From an uncultured Clostridia bacterium (lineage in GTDB: Bacteria; Bacillota; Clostridia; TANB77; CAG-508): a stretch of 64,000 nt of DNA. The position numbers and the translations under genes were made by a program. This document shows, piece after piece, positions 33,403 through 42,072 of the stretch. The notes beneath the pieces were generated by a model, which saw only the letters and a program-made list of their open reading frames with translations, was not told where the DNA came from and searched no databases. Every line of letters starts with the position of its first letter. Position 1 is the first letter of the stretch. The stretch lies in contig CAKOVI010000005.1 in assembly GCA_934121905.1 (NCBI GenBank), forward strand, positions 19,442 to 83,441, written 5' to 3'.

Positions 33403-35792
33403 TTTTCACTAATCTCCGCATATTTTTTTAATTTTTCATATACCAAATAGTTAATACTTCCTGCTGAAAATTTTCCTTCTTTGTCTTTTTTACCAGCTGG
33501 AACTCCTGTTAATACTTCTATTCCTTCATCTATAGTAGAAATTGCATATATTGTAAATAATCCATTTCTAACACTATCTATTACTTCATCTGATAATTGT
33601 AAATTCTTTATATTTTGAACAGGAATCATTACTCCATGGCTACCATCTAATCCTCTCATTTTGCAAATTTGATAGAATCCTTCTATTTTTTCATTGACTC
33701 CTCCAATTGGTTGGATTTCTCCTTTTTGGTTTACAGAACCAGTAACCGCAATTGATTGATTTATTGGTACTCCTGACAAGCTTGAAAGTAAGCCATAAAG
33801 TTCTGTACTTGATGCACTATCTCCATCTACACCATTATATAGCTGTTCAAAACAAATACTTGCAGTTAAGCTAAGAGGTATATCTTGTGCAAATCTTTCT
33901 CCAAGGAAACCATTCAAAATAAGTACACCTTTAGAGTGAGTTGAACCTGACATTTCAACTTCTCTTTCAATATCAACTATTCCGTTTTTTCCAGTATACG
34001 TATTTACTGTTATTTTTGCAGGTTTTCCAAATGCAGTATTTCCAATAGTCATAACAGTTAGACCATTTAATTCACCTACTTTATATCCAGAAGTTGAAAT
34101 AAGTAGAGAGTTATCTTTTATCATTTCTGTGTACATAGAGTCATATTTTTTTACTCTGTCTTTTTGTTCTTTTAATGCTTTTTCTATAAAATTAGGTGTA
34201 ATTATTTTTGCTTTTGACATTTTTGCCCAAGTCGATGCTTCTCCAATTACTTCAAATAAGTCATTAAATAATGTTGATATTTTAGTTTGGTCTCCTGCCA
34301 TTCTTGATGCAAATTCCACAACTTTTGCCATTGCATACTTATCTAGTTGAAGTAATTCTGCTTGCTCACAGTAATCATGAATTATTCTTGCTAATCTATT
34401 TACATTTTCGTTATTGAATTCTGCACTATCTTCCCATTCTACTTTTATTTTAAATAGATTTCTAAAGTCTGAATCCATAGCAAGTAGTGCTTGATAAATT
34501 TCACTATCCCCAATTAAAATTACTTTTAAATCAAGTGGAATAGGCTCTGGTTTTAATGATACCATTACCATAGAAGAACGTTGTTCAACAGCATTTTCTA
34601 TTGCTATTTCTTTTACTCTTAATGCTTTTTTTAATGTATCATAGCTTATTCCATTTGCTAATAGGTCTCTTGCTTGGAAAATTATATATCCTCCATTTGC
34701 CTTATGAAGTAAACCTGCTTGAAGCATTGTAAAGTCTGTTTTTAAGGCTCCATAGTAGTTTTCATATTCAAGTTTACCAAATATATTTTGATAAGAATAG
34801 TTAGAGTCCATAATAACAGGAGCTCCTTCTAACTCACTATTATCAACAAATAAATTAACTCTATAATTTAAACATGGGTCTTGATTTTGTCCAAATTGTG
34901 GACCTTGTTGTACCTGTTGTGTGTTTTTTTCATTTGTATCTTCTGCTAAGAATGTAGGTACATTTTTTAATACATCTTTTTTTACTGCATTTAAAAATTG
35001 GTTAATTTTTTTATTTCTTTTATATTTAGCTTTTAACATATTTATATGAACATTAACAGTAAGTAACGCAACATTTGATTGCCATTCATCTATTTTCTTA
35101 TCAGATACTCTTTCAATTTGCTTTATTCTTCCTATAACATCCATTATCATTTCTTGAACTATAGTTGATTTTTCTTCAAATTGACTTTTTAGTTCATCAT
35201 CTAATTTATCAAATTCTTCTTCTTTTAAAGCTTTTCCTTCTAAAATCGGCATCATATATATACCATTTTGTGCTGATTTTACTTGAAAACTATACTCTAA
35301 AGCATCATGAGTAAGTTTATCCATCAATTTTTCTCGTTTTTCTTCATATTCTTGTTTTATTAAAGCTTTTTCTTTTTCAAAATCATCATTATTAAATGTG
35401 TTTTTTATATCCTTCTTAATTTCTTTTATAAAGTTTTCCATGTCTTCTTTAAATTCTTTTCCATGTCCAGCTTGAAGTGATACTGCAATAGGCTCATTTG
35501 GGTTATTAAAGTTATATATATAACACCAATCTTGAGGTGCTCTTTTCTTTTTTGCAATTTTCCTTAAATAATTTTTTGTATACATTGTTTTACCTACACC
35601 ACTTGGTCCTTCTAGGTAAATGTTGTATCCTTTTATGTTTACATTTATACCAAATTCTAGGGCTTTTATTCCTCTATCTTGCCCTATCCCTGTTGTTATT
35701 GATTCTAGATTTTCAGTTGTTTCAAATTTGAATATATTTGGGTCACATGTCATTTTTAGCTGTTTATAGCTTAATTCGTTTTTATTTTTCAT
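33399..35792 (-). CDS. LonB-like ATP-dependent protease
   Basis: 797-residue AAA+ protease of the archaeal/clostridial Lon type. Walker A is LEGPSGVGKTMYTKNYL near residue 60. A long helical insertion (about 120-290, coiled coil) and a second ATP-binding region (GYIIFQARDLLANG, VMVSLKPEPIPLDLKVILIG) follow. The C-terminal Lon protease domain has the Ser-Lys dyad: DGDSASSTELYGLLSSLSG (Ser) and GGVNEKIEGFYQIC (Lys). Its role is protein quality control or regulated proteolysis, including sporulation in relatives. GGAGG precedes the start. It is followed by the overlapping pilin/FGE-like gene. Confidence 0.9.
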   Translation of the reverse strand: MKNKNELSYKQLKMTCDPNIFKFETTENLESITTGIGQDRGIKALEFGINVNIKGYNIYLEGPSGVGKTMYTKNYLRKIAKKKRAPQDWCYIYNFNNPNEPIAVSLQAGHGKEFKEDMENFIKEIKKDIKNTFNNDDFEKEKALIKQEYEEKREKLMDKLTHDALEYSFQVKSAQNGIYMMPILEGKALKEEEFDKLDDELKSQFEEKSTIVQEMIMDVIGRIKQIERVSDKKIDEWQSNVALLTVNVHINMLKAKYKRNKKINQFLNAVKKDVLKNVPTFLAEDTNEKNTQQVQQGPQFGQNQDPCLNYRVNLFVDNSELEGAPVIMDSNYSYQNIFGKLEYENYYGALKTDFTMLQAGLLHKANGGYIIFQARDLLANGISYDTLKKALRVKEIAIENAVEQRSSMVMVSLKPEPIPLDLKVILIGDSEIYQALLAMDSDFRNLFKIKVEWEDSAEFNNENVNRLARIIHDYCEQAELLQLDKYAMAKVVEFASRMAGDQTKISTLFNDLFEVIGEASTWAKMSKAKIITPNFIEKALKEQKDRVKKYDSMYTEMIKDNSLLISTSGYKVGELNGLTVMTIGNTAFGKPAKITVNTYTGKNGIVDIEREVEMSGSTHSKGVLILNGFLGERFAQDIPLSLTASICFEQLYNGVDGDSASSTELYGLLSSLSGVPINQSIAVTGSVNQKGEIQPIGGVNEKIEGFYQICKMRGLDGSHGVMIPVQNIKNLQLSDEVIDSVRNGLFTIYAISTIDEGIEVLTGVPAGKKDKEGKFSAGSINYLVYEKLKKYAEISEK

Positions 35793-35820
35793 TGGTTACC
35801 TCCATTTTTTTATATTTTGT

Positions 35821-35849
35821 ATTATATACAAAATTTATTTTTTTATCAA
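35821..35849 (-). promoter_or_regulatory. SigA-type promoter for the Lon-like gene
   Basis: TTGATA, a 17-base spacer and TATAAT on the minus strand, about 28 bases before the start codon. Confidence 0.7.
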
Positions 35850-35857
35850 TAGTTTTT

Positions 35858-35919
35858 TGGCACATTGGGACCGGTTCTTTTTGTGCCAATTTTCTCATAG
35901 GGACCGGTTCTTTTTGTGT
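35858..35919. repeat. two direct half units of the GGGACCGGTTC repeat
   Basis: GGGACCGGTTCTTTTTGTG occurs twice about 30 bases apart in the same orientation, without the complementary arm. A degenerate member of the family. Confidence 0.75.
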
Positions 35920-35929
35920 CTTTTTTGTG

Positions 35930-36109
35930 TTACACAATATAGAATATAATTGCTCCTATCATTGCAATTATAAAACCAAGCATTTTTAATCCTGATGTTG
36001 CTTCGTTTTGGTCTCCAAAGCTAAACCAGTTTATACTGAGCGTCCTGGCATCATATATAAATATGGTTCCTGTTAGGATAATTATTAGCGATATTAGTTT
36101 TAGTATCAT
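35930..36109 (-). CDS. small two-helix membrane protein
   Basis: 59 residues: MILKLISLIIILTGTIFIYD forms one helix, a short Ser/Phe-rich loop follows (SINWFSFGDQNEATSGL), and KMLGFIIAMIGAIIFYIV forms a second. AAGGAG lies 7-8 bases before the ATG, and a promoter is placed 170-200 bases upstream. It lies between two repeat clusters. I recognise no family; similar small membrane proteins are common in clostridia. Confidence 0.55.
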   Translation of the reverse strand: MILKLISLIIILTGTIFIYDARTLSINWFSFGDQNEATSGLKMLGFIIAMIGAIIFYIV

Positions 36110-36133
36110 TTGTTTTTCTCCTTTTTGCATCAT

Positions 36134-36228
36134 TGCACCATTGGGACCGGGTCTTTTTGGTACATTGTACCATTAAGAACCGGTCCCAATGGTACATTGT
36201 ACCAAAAAGACCCGGTCCCAATGGTGCA
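36134..36228. repeat. palindromic repeat, GGGACCGGGTC type
   Basis: Long interrupted palindrome: GCACCATTGGGACCGGGTC (then TTTTTGGTACA) and the near complement, with an additional inner half copy. It fills the leader of the 59-residue gene. Confidence 0.9.
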
Positions 36229-36280
36229 TTGTGCAAAGTTATCCCCACCGGTTCCAATAAGATATTTTGTTTTCTTTTAT

Positions 36281-36309
36281 AATATACTACTTAATTTTGT
36301 TGTTGTAAA
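36281..36309 (-). promoter_or_regulatory. possible SigA-type promoter
   Basis: TTTACA, a 17-base spacer and TATATT on the minus strand. The only promoter-like element I see in the 36229-36370 interval; the rest of that stretch holds nothing else I can support. Confidence 0.4.
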
Positions 36310-36370
36310 GGATTTTTTGTCATTTTCTTTTTGTGAAAAATTTCCTTTTACTTATTGTTTTTGTGCATAG

Positions 36371-36400
36371 CAAAACAGGTGCCATTTGACACCTGTTTTG
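36371..36400 (-). terminator. intrinsic terminator
   Basis: Arms CAAAACAGGTG and CACCTGTTTTG, 8-base loop, 14 bases after the stop of the basic protein gene on the minus strand. Confidence 0.75.
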
Positions 36401-36414
36401 ACTGTTCGGATTCT

Positions 36415-36765
36415 TTATTTAGAAGATATGATATACTCAATAACATTTTCAATTATTGGTCCTCTCAGCAGATTTTCATCCACAGTAGGAGAACTTTCTA
36501 ATCGTCTTTCAAGTTCCCTGAAAGATTTATCATAGCTTGTCAAAACAAAATTTTTCTTGTGTTCAAGCCCTTTTACTTTCGAGCAAAGTTCCGGCATTTT
36601 TCTCATTACGATTGTTGCAGTTTGCTCCATGCTTTCTTTCTTTCCTTGCGTTCGCATGTTATATCTTCTAATTGCAATTTGTTCCAGATATACCCTTTGA
36701 CAGTTAGGTAAATTGAAACTTCTTACCTTTCTCCGAATTTCTCTTCTTTGCATGCTTCTGCTCAT
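36415..36765 (-). CDS. basic protein of unknown function with an early in-frame CGG
   Basis: Predicted 116 residues starting MSRSMQRREIRRKVRSFNL from an ATG with a perfect GGAGG site. It is rich in Arg/Lys in the first 50 residues, with a more ordinary C-terminal half (KSFRELERRLESSPTVDEN, VIEYIISSK). I recognise no family. Codon 11 is CGG followed by A (36733-36735), the only in-frame CGG in the window whose skipping would not restore a protein. The +1 frame stops three codons later. Either CGG can be read as arginine here, the gene is foreign or silent, or it makes only a 13-residue peptide. Codons such as CGA also occur. Confidence 0.5.
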   Translation of the reverse strand: MSRSMQRREIRRKVRSFNLPNCQRVYLEQIAIRRYNMRTQGKKESMEQTATIVMRKMPELCSKVKGLEHKKNFVLTSYDKSFRELERRLESSPTVDENLLRGPIIENVIEYIISSK

Positions 36766-36926
36766 GTTTATTTTCCTCCTGTAATTCTTTTGCATATTAG
36801 CTTGTAACTATTCAACATTATAACACATTTTCCATTATTTTACAATATTTCTTCAAGAATTGCTCAAAACTCTTTGCAAAAATCGAGTTTTGCATCTTTG
36901 TAAAATATTTCCAACGTTTTCTAAAA

Positions 36927-38972
36927 TCAAATATCAATCCTACCATCCAATTTTCCTTTAACCAAATTCTTAAGCCTTTCATTTTGAGGTTTACTCAAAT
37001 TCAAATCATCACTCATAATTTTATTGCTCAAATCTTGTACAGTCTTTAAAACATCAATATCCTCAAAAAGATTAGCAATTTTCATTTCAGGAATTCCGTG
37101 CTGAGCAGTTCCGAAGAAATCTCCTGAGCCACGAAGTTCTAAGTCTTTTTCAGAAATAACAAAACCATCATTTGTCTGGCACATAATTTTCATTCTTTCT
37201 TGTACAACTTTTCCTTTGCCCTCAAATTTTAAAATACAATAAGACTTATACTCCCCACGGCCAACTCTTCCCCTTAATTGATGAAGCTGAGCTAAACCAA
37301 ATCTTTCACTATTTTCAATTACCATAATATTTGCATTAGGCACATCAACACCAACCTCAATAACAGTTGTAGATATTAAAATATCAATCTCTCCATTTTT
37401 AAACCTCAGCATTATGTCATCTTTTTCTTTTGGTTTCATCTTACCATGTAAATATTCAACTCTATATTTACTAAATGTTTCATTTTGCAATTTTTCTGCA
37501 AGCTCTGTTACAGATTTCAAATCCATTTCTTCATTTTCCTCAACCAATGGGCAAACAATATAACACTGCCTGCCTTCATCAATTTGTTTTTCTATAAAAT
37601 GGTTTACTCTTTCCTCATAACTTTTTCCAACAGCAAATGTATCTATTTTTTTTCTATTTGGTGGAAGCTCATTTATTATAGAAATATCTAAATCTCCATA
37701 TAAAATAAGTGCAAGAGTCCTTGGAATAGGAGTTGCAGACATTACTATAACATCAGGATTATTTCCTTTAGAGACAATTTTAGCCCTTTGCTTTACGCCA
37801 AAACGATGCTGCTCATCTGTTACAACCAGTCCTAGATTTTTGAACTCTACATCTTCTTCTAGCATCGCATGTGTTCCAATTAATATATCTATTTCTCCAG
37901 TAGCTAACTTTTCTTTGATTATTTGCTTATTTTTCTTCGTGATACTTGAAACTAAAAGCTCAGATTTTATACCAAATTTATTTAAAATCTTTTGGAAATT
38001 TTCCAAATGTTGACTTGCAAGAATTGCCGTAGGAGCTAATATTGCTGCTTGATACCCAGTTTTCACAGCTTTATATGCTGCAATAATACTTACAATAGTT
38101 TTTCCAGAACCTACGTCTCCCTGAAGTAATCTGTTCATTGGCGTGTTTTTTTCCATATCGTTATTTATTTCAGCAAGCACACGTAACTGAGCATTTGTTA
38201 ATTTGAATGGTAATGTATTTATAACATCATCCATTTTTATGTTTTTATCAAAACTTATTCCTTTTTCATCATTTTTATAACTTTGTTTTATATGTAATAA
38301 TGCAATTTGAAAACTAAGTAATTCCTCAAATACAAGCCTGTATCTTGCTCTTGCAAATTCATTTTTATTGTCTGGAAAGTGTACCTTTTTTATTGCATCA
38401 TTTAGTCCCATTAGCTTATATCTTTCAATAATGTAATCAGGCAAAGTTTCTTCCAAATTTCCATAAACCTCATCTACACCATTTTCTATTATTTTTCTTA
38501 TAGTATTTTGGCTTATACCATATGTTAAAGGATATATTGGTATTATTTTTCCTGTATTTTTGTTTACTCCTGATTCATCAAAAATAGGCGATTTCATCTC
38601 ATATCTACCTAATTTTGTATCTACTTTTCCATAAAAATTATATGTATTTCCGATTTTAAATATATTTTTTACATAACTTTGATTATACCAAGTTATAGTA
38701 CAGGGATTTTCTCCATCTCTTATTACTAATCTATAAATTTTAAGCTTTCCTGCAAAATTTTCAGAGACTTTTGTTATAGCAACTCCTTTTATCAGTGCTT
38801 CTTCCCCATCTTTACAATCAGATAGCTTTTTGGCAATCCCTCTGTCCTCATAATTTCTTGGAAAATAAGTTATTAAATCTTGTAATGTCTTTATATTTAA
38901 TTTATTCAATAATTTTACTCTTGATGGTCCAACGTTTTTTATATATTGAACTGATTTTTGTAAATCTATCAT
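36927..38972 (-). CDS. recG: ATP-dependent DNA helicase RecG
   Basis: 681-residue branch-migration helicase acting on stalled forks and Holliday junctions. The N-terminal wedge/OB domain (about 50-150) contains KSVQYIKNVGPSRVKLLNKL and TWYNQSYVKNIF. Superfamily 2 motifs follow: LLQGDVGSGKTIVSIIAAYK (Walker A), TDEQHRFGVKQRA (DEQH), MSATPIPRTLAL (motif III), VGVDVPNANIMVIENSERFG and QLHQLRGRVGRGEYKSYC. It ends at the usual region without truncation. AAGGAG points to the ATG at 38972 rather than one 21 bases upstream. Confidence 0.95.
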   Translation of the reverse strand: MIDLQKSVQYIKNVGPSRVKLLNKLNIKTLQDLITYFPRNYEDRGIAKKLSDCKDGEEALIKGVAITKVSENFAGKLKIYRLVIRDGENPCTITWYNQSYVKNIFKIGNTYNFYGKVDTKLGRYEMKSPIFDESGVNKNTGKIIPIYPLTYGISQNTIRKIIENGVDEVYGNLEETLPDYIIERYKLMGLNDAIKKVHFPDNKNEFARARYRLVFEELLSFQIALLHIKQSYKNDEKGISFDKNIKMDDVINTLPFKLTNAQLRVLAEINNDMEKNTPMNRLLQGDVGSGKTIVSIIAAYKAVKTGYQAAILAPTAILASQHLENFQKILNKFGIKSELLVSSITKKNKQIIKEKLATGEIDILIGTHAMLEEDVEFKNLGLVVTDEQHRFGVKQRAKIVSKGNNPDVIVMSATPIPRTLALILYGDLDISIINELPPNRKKIDTFAVGKSYEERVNHFIEKQIDEGRQCYIVCPLVEENEEMDLKSVTELAEKLQNETFSKYRVEYLHGKMKPKEKDDIMLRFKNGEIDILISTTVIEVGVDVPNANIMVIENSERFGLAQLHQLRGRVGRGEYKSYCILKFEGKGKVVQERMKIMCQTNDGFVISEKDLELRGSGDFFGTAQHGIPEMKIANLFEDIDVLKTVQDLSNKIMSDDLNLSKPQNERLKNLVKGKLDGRIDI

Positions 38973-38988
38973 TTTTTCTCCTTTTTTA

Positions 38989-39066
38989 CCCAAAAGGGAC
39001 CGGGTCTTTTTTGTCCTTACTCAAAAAAGACCCGGTCCCTTTTGGGCGGTTCCTTTTGGGCGGTCC
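38989..39066. repeat. palindromic repeat, GGGACCGGGTC type, with trailing half units
   Basis: CCCAAAAGGGACCGGGTC followed by TTTTTTG and its complement, then two short GGGCGGT(T/C)CCTTTT copies, in the recG leader. Confidence 0.9.
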
Positions 39067-39076
39067 CTTTTAGGTA

Positions 39077-39766
39077 CTAAATTTTTAACAACTTAAAATC
39101 TAATGCATCAGCACTAACCAACTTAAACTCAATTCCATAAATATTACCCTGAACCGCATCCTCAATTGACCTTCCATGTAAATGTGCATAATAGCATTTT
39201 TTTATATCATATTTTCTAAGCACTCTCATAAATTCATTATCAATATTTTGCTTAACAACAGGAGGATAATGCATAAAAACAATTATCTCTTTTCCTTTAT
39301 CAACAGTACTTTTTATAGAAAGTTCCAATCTCAAAGCCTCTCTATCTATTAATTTTTTCTCTTGCTCCGTTCTTTCATTATTTAAGCTCCAACCTCTTGT
39401 CCCGCAAATTATTTTATCTTCTACTTCTATACTATTATTTTGGATAAATTCTATATTATGGAAATTATGCTCATTTAAGAACTTTTTCATATTAGTTACT
39501 GTTGTCCACCAATATTCGTGATTTCCCTTTAGCATTATCTTTTTTCCAGGTAAGCTATCTAAATATTCAAAATCCTTTATAGTATCTTTCAAATACATGG
39601 CCCATGAAAAATCTCCTGGATGAATCACTGTATCTTCTGGTTTTACTTTAGCTATCCAGTCATTTTTTATCTTTTCTTCATGATTATTCCAATTTTCCCC
39701 AAATATGTTCATTGGTTTAGGATTTCCAAATGATAGATGTAGGTCGCCTATTGTATATATTGCCAT
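39077..39766 (-). CDS. calcineurin-like metallophosphoesterase
   Basis: 229 residues with ordered metal-binding motifs: YTIGDLHLSF (D-x-H), HPGDFSWAM (GD), LKGNHEYWW (GNHE), FMHYPPV (H) and YYAHLHGRS (H-x-H, in place of GHxH). It resembles the YpbG/YmdB-like group of unassigned phosphoesterases. GGAGGG precedes the start. It lies between recG and tsaD genes on the same strand, separated by repeats on both sides. The substrate is unknown. Confidence 0.82.
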   Translation of the reverse strand: MAIYTIGDLHLSFGNPKPMNIFGENWNNHEEKIKNDWIAKVKPEDTVIHPGDFSWAMYLKDTIKDFEYLDSLPGKKIMLKGNHEYWWTTVTNMKKFLNEHNFHNIEFIQNNSIEVEDKIICGTRGWSLNNERTEQEKKLIDREALRLELSIKSTVDKGKEIIVFMHYPPVVKQNIDNEFMRVLRKYDIKKCYYAHLHGRSIEDAVQGNIYGIEFKLVSADALDFKLLKI

Positions 39767-39782
39767 AATTCATCCCTCCTTT

Positions 39783-39875
39783 GACCAAATGGGACCGGGT
39801 CTTTTTTGTCCCATTGTTAATAATCAAAATACATTCACCAAAATGGGACAAAAAAGACCCGGTCCCATTTGGTCT
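39783..39875. repeat. palindromic repeat, GGGACCGGGTC type with long spacer
   Basis: Arms ACCAAATGGGACCGGGTC (then TTTTTTGTCCCA) and complement around about 29 A+T-rich bases, between tsaD and the phosphoesterase gene. Confidence 0.92.
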
Positions 39876-39877
39876 GG

Positions 39878-40867
39878 CTATAATTTTAAATTTGGCACAG
39901 CATTTAAATCTAATTCATCTCTTTTTCCACTAATAAAATTATAATATCCTGCAGATCCAATCATTGCGGCATTGTCTGTACACAATTTTAAGTCTGGCAT
40001 ATATATTTTTAAACCATCATTTTGTAATTTTAAAATTTCACTTCTTATATATAAATTTGCCGAAACTCCTCCAGCTATTGCTAAGCTTTTCATTCCTGTT
40101 TGTTCTATAGCTTTTTTTATGTTTTCTATTAATACTTCGGTTACAGTTTTTTCAAAACTTGCGCATAAGTCTGCTTTGTTTATATTTTTTGTATTATGAT
40201 TTATGTTTATTACTGCCGTTTTTATTCCACTAAAACTAAAGTCTAACGAATTTTCAAAATGCGTTTTTGGAAGTCTGATATTAGGAGTTCCTTCCTTTGC
40301 CAATTTATCTACTTTAGGTCCTCCCGGATAATCAAGTCCAACAACTCTTGCTACTTTATCAAATGCTTCTCCAATTGCATCATCTCTAGTTTTTCCAAGT
40401 ACTTCAAATTTTGTATAATCTTTTACATATACTATTTGAGTGTTTCCACCTGATATAAGTAAACATAAAAATGGTGGTTTTAATTCTTGATAAGTTAAGT
40501 AATTTGCCGCAATATGTCCTTGAATATGATTAACACCAACTAGTGGTTTATTGATGGCATATGATAAAGCTTTTGCATATGATACTCCAACTAATAATGC
40601 TCCAACTAGACCTGGACCATATGTCGGTGTTATTGCATCTATATCGCAAAATTCTACTTCCGCTTCTTTTAGGGCTAGTTTTGTAACTCTTGATATTGCC
40701 TCTATATGATTTCTTGAGGCAATTTCTGGGACTACTCCACCATATTTTTCGTGTATTGGTATTTGTGTATCTATTATATTTGATAAAATTTCCCTTCCAT
40801 TTTTTATAACTGCAACTGATGTTTCATCACAGCTTGATTCTATTCCTAATGTTAGTATGTCTTTCAT
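39878..40867 (-). CDS. tsaD: tRNA threonylcarbamoyladenosine transferase TsaD
   Basis: 329-residue Kae1/TsaD protein, which with TsaB and TsaE transfers threonylcarbamoyl to A37 of ANN-decoding tRNAs. Family features: LTLGIESSCDETSVAVIKNG, the metal-binding HIQGHIAANYL (two His), LLISGGNTQIVYVKDY, GEAFDKVARVVGLDYPGGP, SGIKTAVININHN, AIAGGVSANLYIR and MIGSAGYYNFISG near the end. GGGAAGTG precedes the start. It follows the alpha/beta hydrolase gene across a terminator. Confidence 0.96.
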   Translation of the reverse strand: MKDILTLGIESSCDETSVAVIKNGREILSNIIDTQIPIHEKYGGVVPEIASRNHIEAISRVTKLALKEAEVEFCDIDAITPTYGPGLVGALLVGVSYAKALSYAINKPLVGVNHIQGHIAANYLTYQELKPPFLCLLISGGNTQIVYVKDYTKFEVLGKTRDDAIGEAFDKVARVVGLDYPGGPKVDKLAKEGTPNIRLPKTHFENSLDFSFSGIKTAVININHNTKNINKADLCASFEKTVTEVLIENIKKAIEQTGMKSLAIAGGVSANLYIRSEILKLQNDGLKIYMPDLKLCTDNAAMIGSAGYYNFISGKRDELDLNAVPNLKL

Positions 40868-40911
40868 TATTTCACTTCCCTTGCTTTTCTGTTATATTTT
40901 ACTAAATATTA

Positions 40912-40944
40912 AAAAAAATAGCAATGCTTTATCGCTATTTTTTT
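40912..40944 (-). terminator. intrinsic terminator
   Basis: AAAAAATAGCGATAAAGC with the partly complementary GCTATTTTTTT tract on the minus strand, after the alpha/beta hydrolase gene. Confidence 0.65.
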
Positions 40945-40993
40945 GGATTTTGGGATGGCTTCTTTTCTGAAATATATATTTTTTTATTACATC

Positions 40994-41902
40994 TCATATT
41001 TTATCCATCCATATTAAAATATCATTATAAACCATCTCATTTTGAACTTCATTTAAAATCTCATGTCTCATATTTTCATATAAAGTCCCTGTGATATTTT
41101 GATATCCTTGTTTTTTCAAAAATTCCTGTGCTTTATTCCAAGCTTCTATTGATGTTATAACAGGGTCTTCACTTCCTGCTATAAAATATATTGGAAGATT
41201 CAAATTATTTTTCTTATATATTTTGGGATTATATATATCTATCATTAATCTTACAATATTTTCCAATCCATTTAATGTATAATTATATATGCAAAGATTA
41301 TCTCTATTATATTTTTCTACAATTTCGTTATTTGTACAAATCCAGCTATTTACAGTTTCATTTTTCTTACTAAATCCTCCAAACATCAATTTTTTAAGTG
41401 CTTTGCTACGATATCTATCACCTTTAAATAATTCTGCTGTTTTTATAAGAGCTAATCCAAATTTTGCACTTTTATTTTCACTTGGAGAACCACATACTAT
41501 CAAACCATCAATTTTATCATCATATTTTGCAATATACTTTCTAACTATCATTGAGCCCATACTATGTCCAAATAATATAATTTTTTTGTTTTTAAATCTC
41601 TCTTTAAAATATTCTGTAATTTGGTGTAAATCTTCTACTACTGATTCTGCTTTATTATCATAAAAATATCCCAAATCTTCCTGATTTCTTATACTTTTTC
41701 CGTGTCCTCTATGGTCATTTATTATACATGCATATCCATTTTGTGCAAGATATTCCATAAATTTTGTATATCTTTCTTTGTACTCATTCATTCCATGTGC
41801 CAGTTGCACTAGCCCTTTTATTTCTGTATCTGGCATTATTAGTAGACATTCTAGTTCTAAATTATCTATATTTGACTTTAATTTTATTTTTTCAGTTTTC
41901 AT
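40994..41902 (-). CDS. alpha/beta hydrolase (monoacylglycerol lipase-like)
   Basis: 302 residues of the lysophospholipase/monoglyceride lipase type. It has VQLAHGMNEYKERYTKFMEY (oxyanion region), INDHRGHGKSIR, nucleophile elbow FGHSMGSMIVRKY, the acid in FIAGSEDPV and the late histidine in YENMRHEILNE. All triad members are present. GGAGGG fixes the ATG at 41902. The upstream in-frame codons derive from the repeat at 41928-41963. Likely a cytoplasmic esterase acting on acylglycerols; the substrate is inferred from the family. Confidence 0.85.
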   Translation of the reverse strand: MKTEKIKLKSNIDNLELECLLIMPDTEIKGLVQLAHGMNEYKERYTKFMEYLAQNGYACIINDHRGHGKSIRNQEDLGYFYDNKAESVVEDLHQITEYFKERFKNKKIILFGHSMGSMIVRKYIAKYDDKIDGLIVCGSPSENKSAKFGLALIKTAELFKGDRYRSKALKKLMFGGFSKKNETVNSWICTNNEIVEKYNRDNLCIYNYTLNGLENIVRLMIDIYNPKIYKKNNLNLPIYFIAGSEDPVITSIEAWNKAQEFLKKQGYQNITGTLYENMRHEILNEVQNEMVYNDILIWMDKI

Positions 41903-41927
41903 TTTCTTCCCTCCTATTTCTTGCTCT

Positions 41928-41963
41928 CTGGGACCATTATGGTCGGTTCTTTTTGGTCCCATT
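41928..41963. repeat. degenerate member of the GGGACCGG repeat family
   Basis: GGGACCATTATGGTCGGTTC then TTTTTGGTCCC. The core is interrupted, but the CTTTTT and closing GGTCCC are kept. Between divergent hydrolase and mutS2 genes. Confidence 0.6.
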
Positions 41964-42011
41964 TTGGGGCATTATATATTATTTTTATCATCTTGGCAAT
42001 ATATATACCCA

Positions 42012-42040
42012 TTGACAATCCCCTCAAAACATATTAAAAT
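42012..42040 (+). promoter_or_regulatory. SigA-type promoter for mutS2
   Basis: TTGACA, a 17-base spacer and TAAAAT, 33 bases before the start codon. Confidence 0.8.
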
Positions 42041-42072
42041 TATGGAATATAAATAAAAAAGGACTGATAAAA

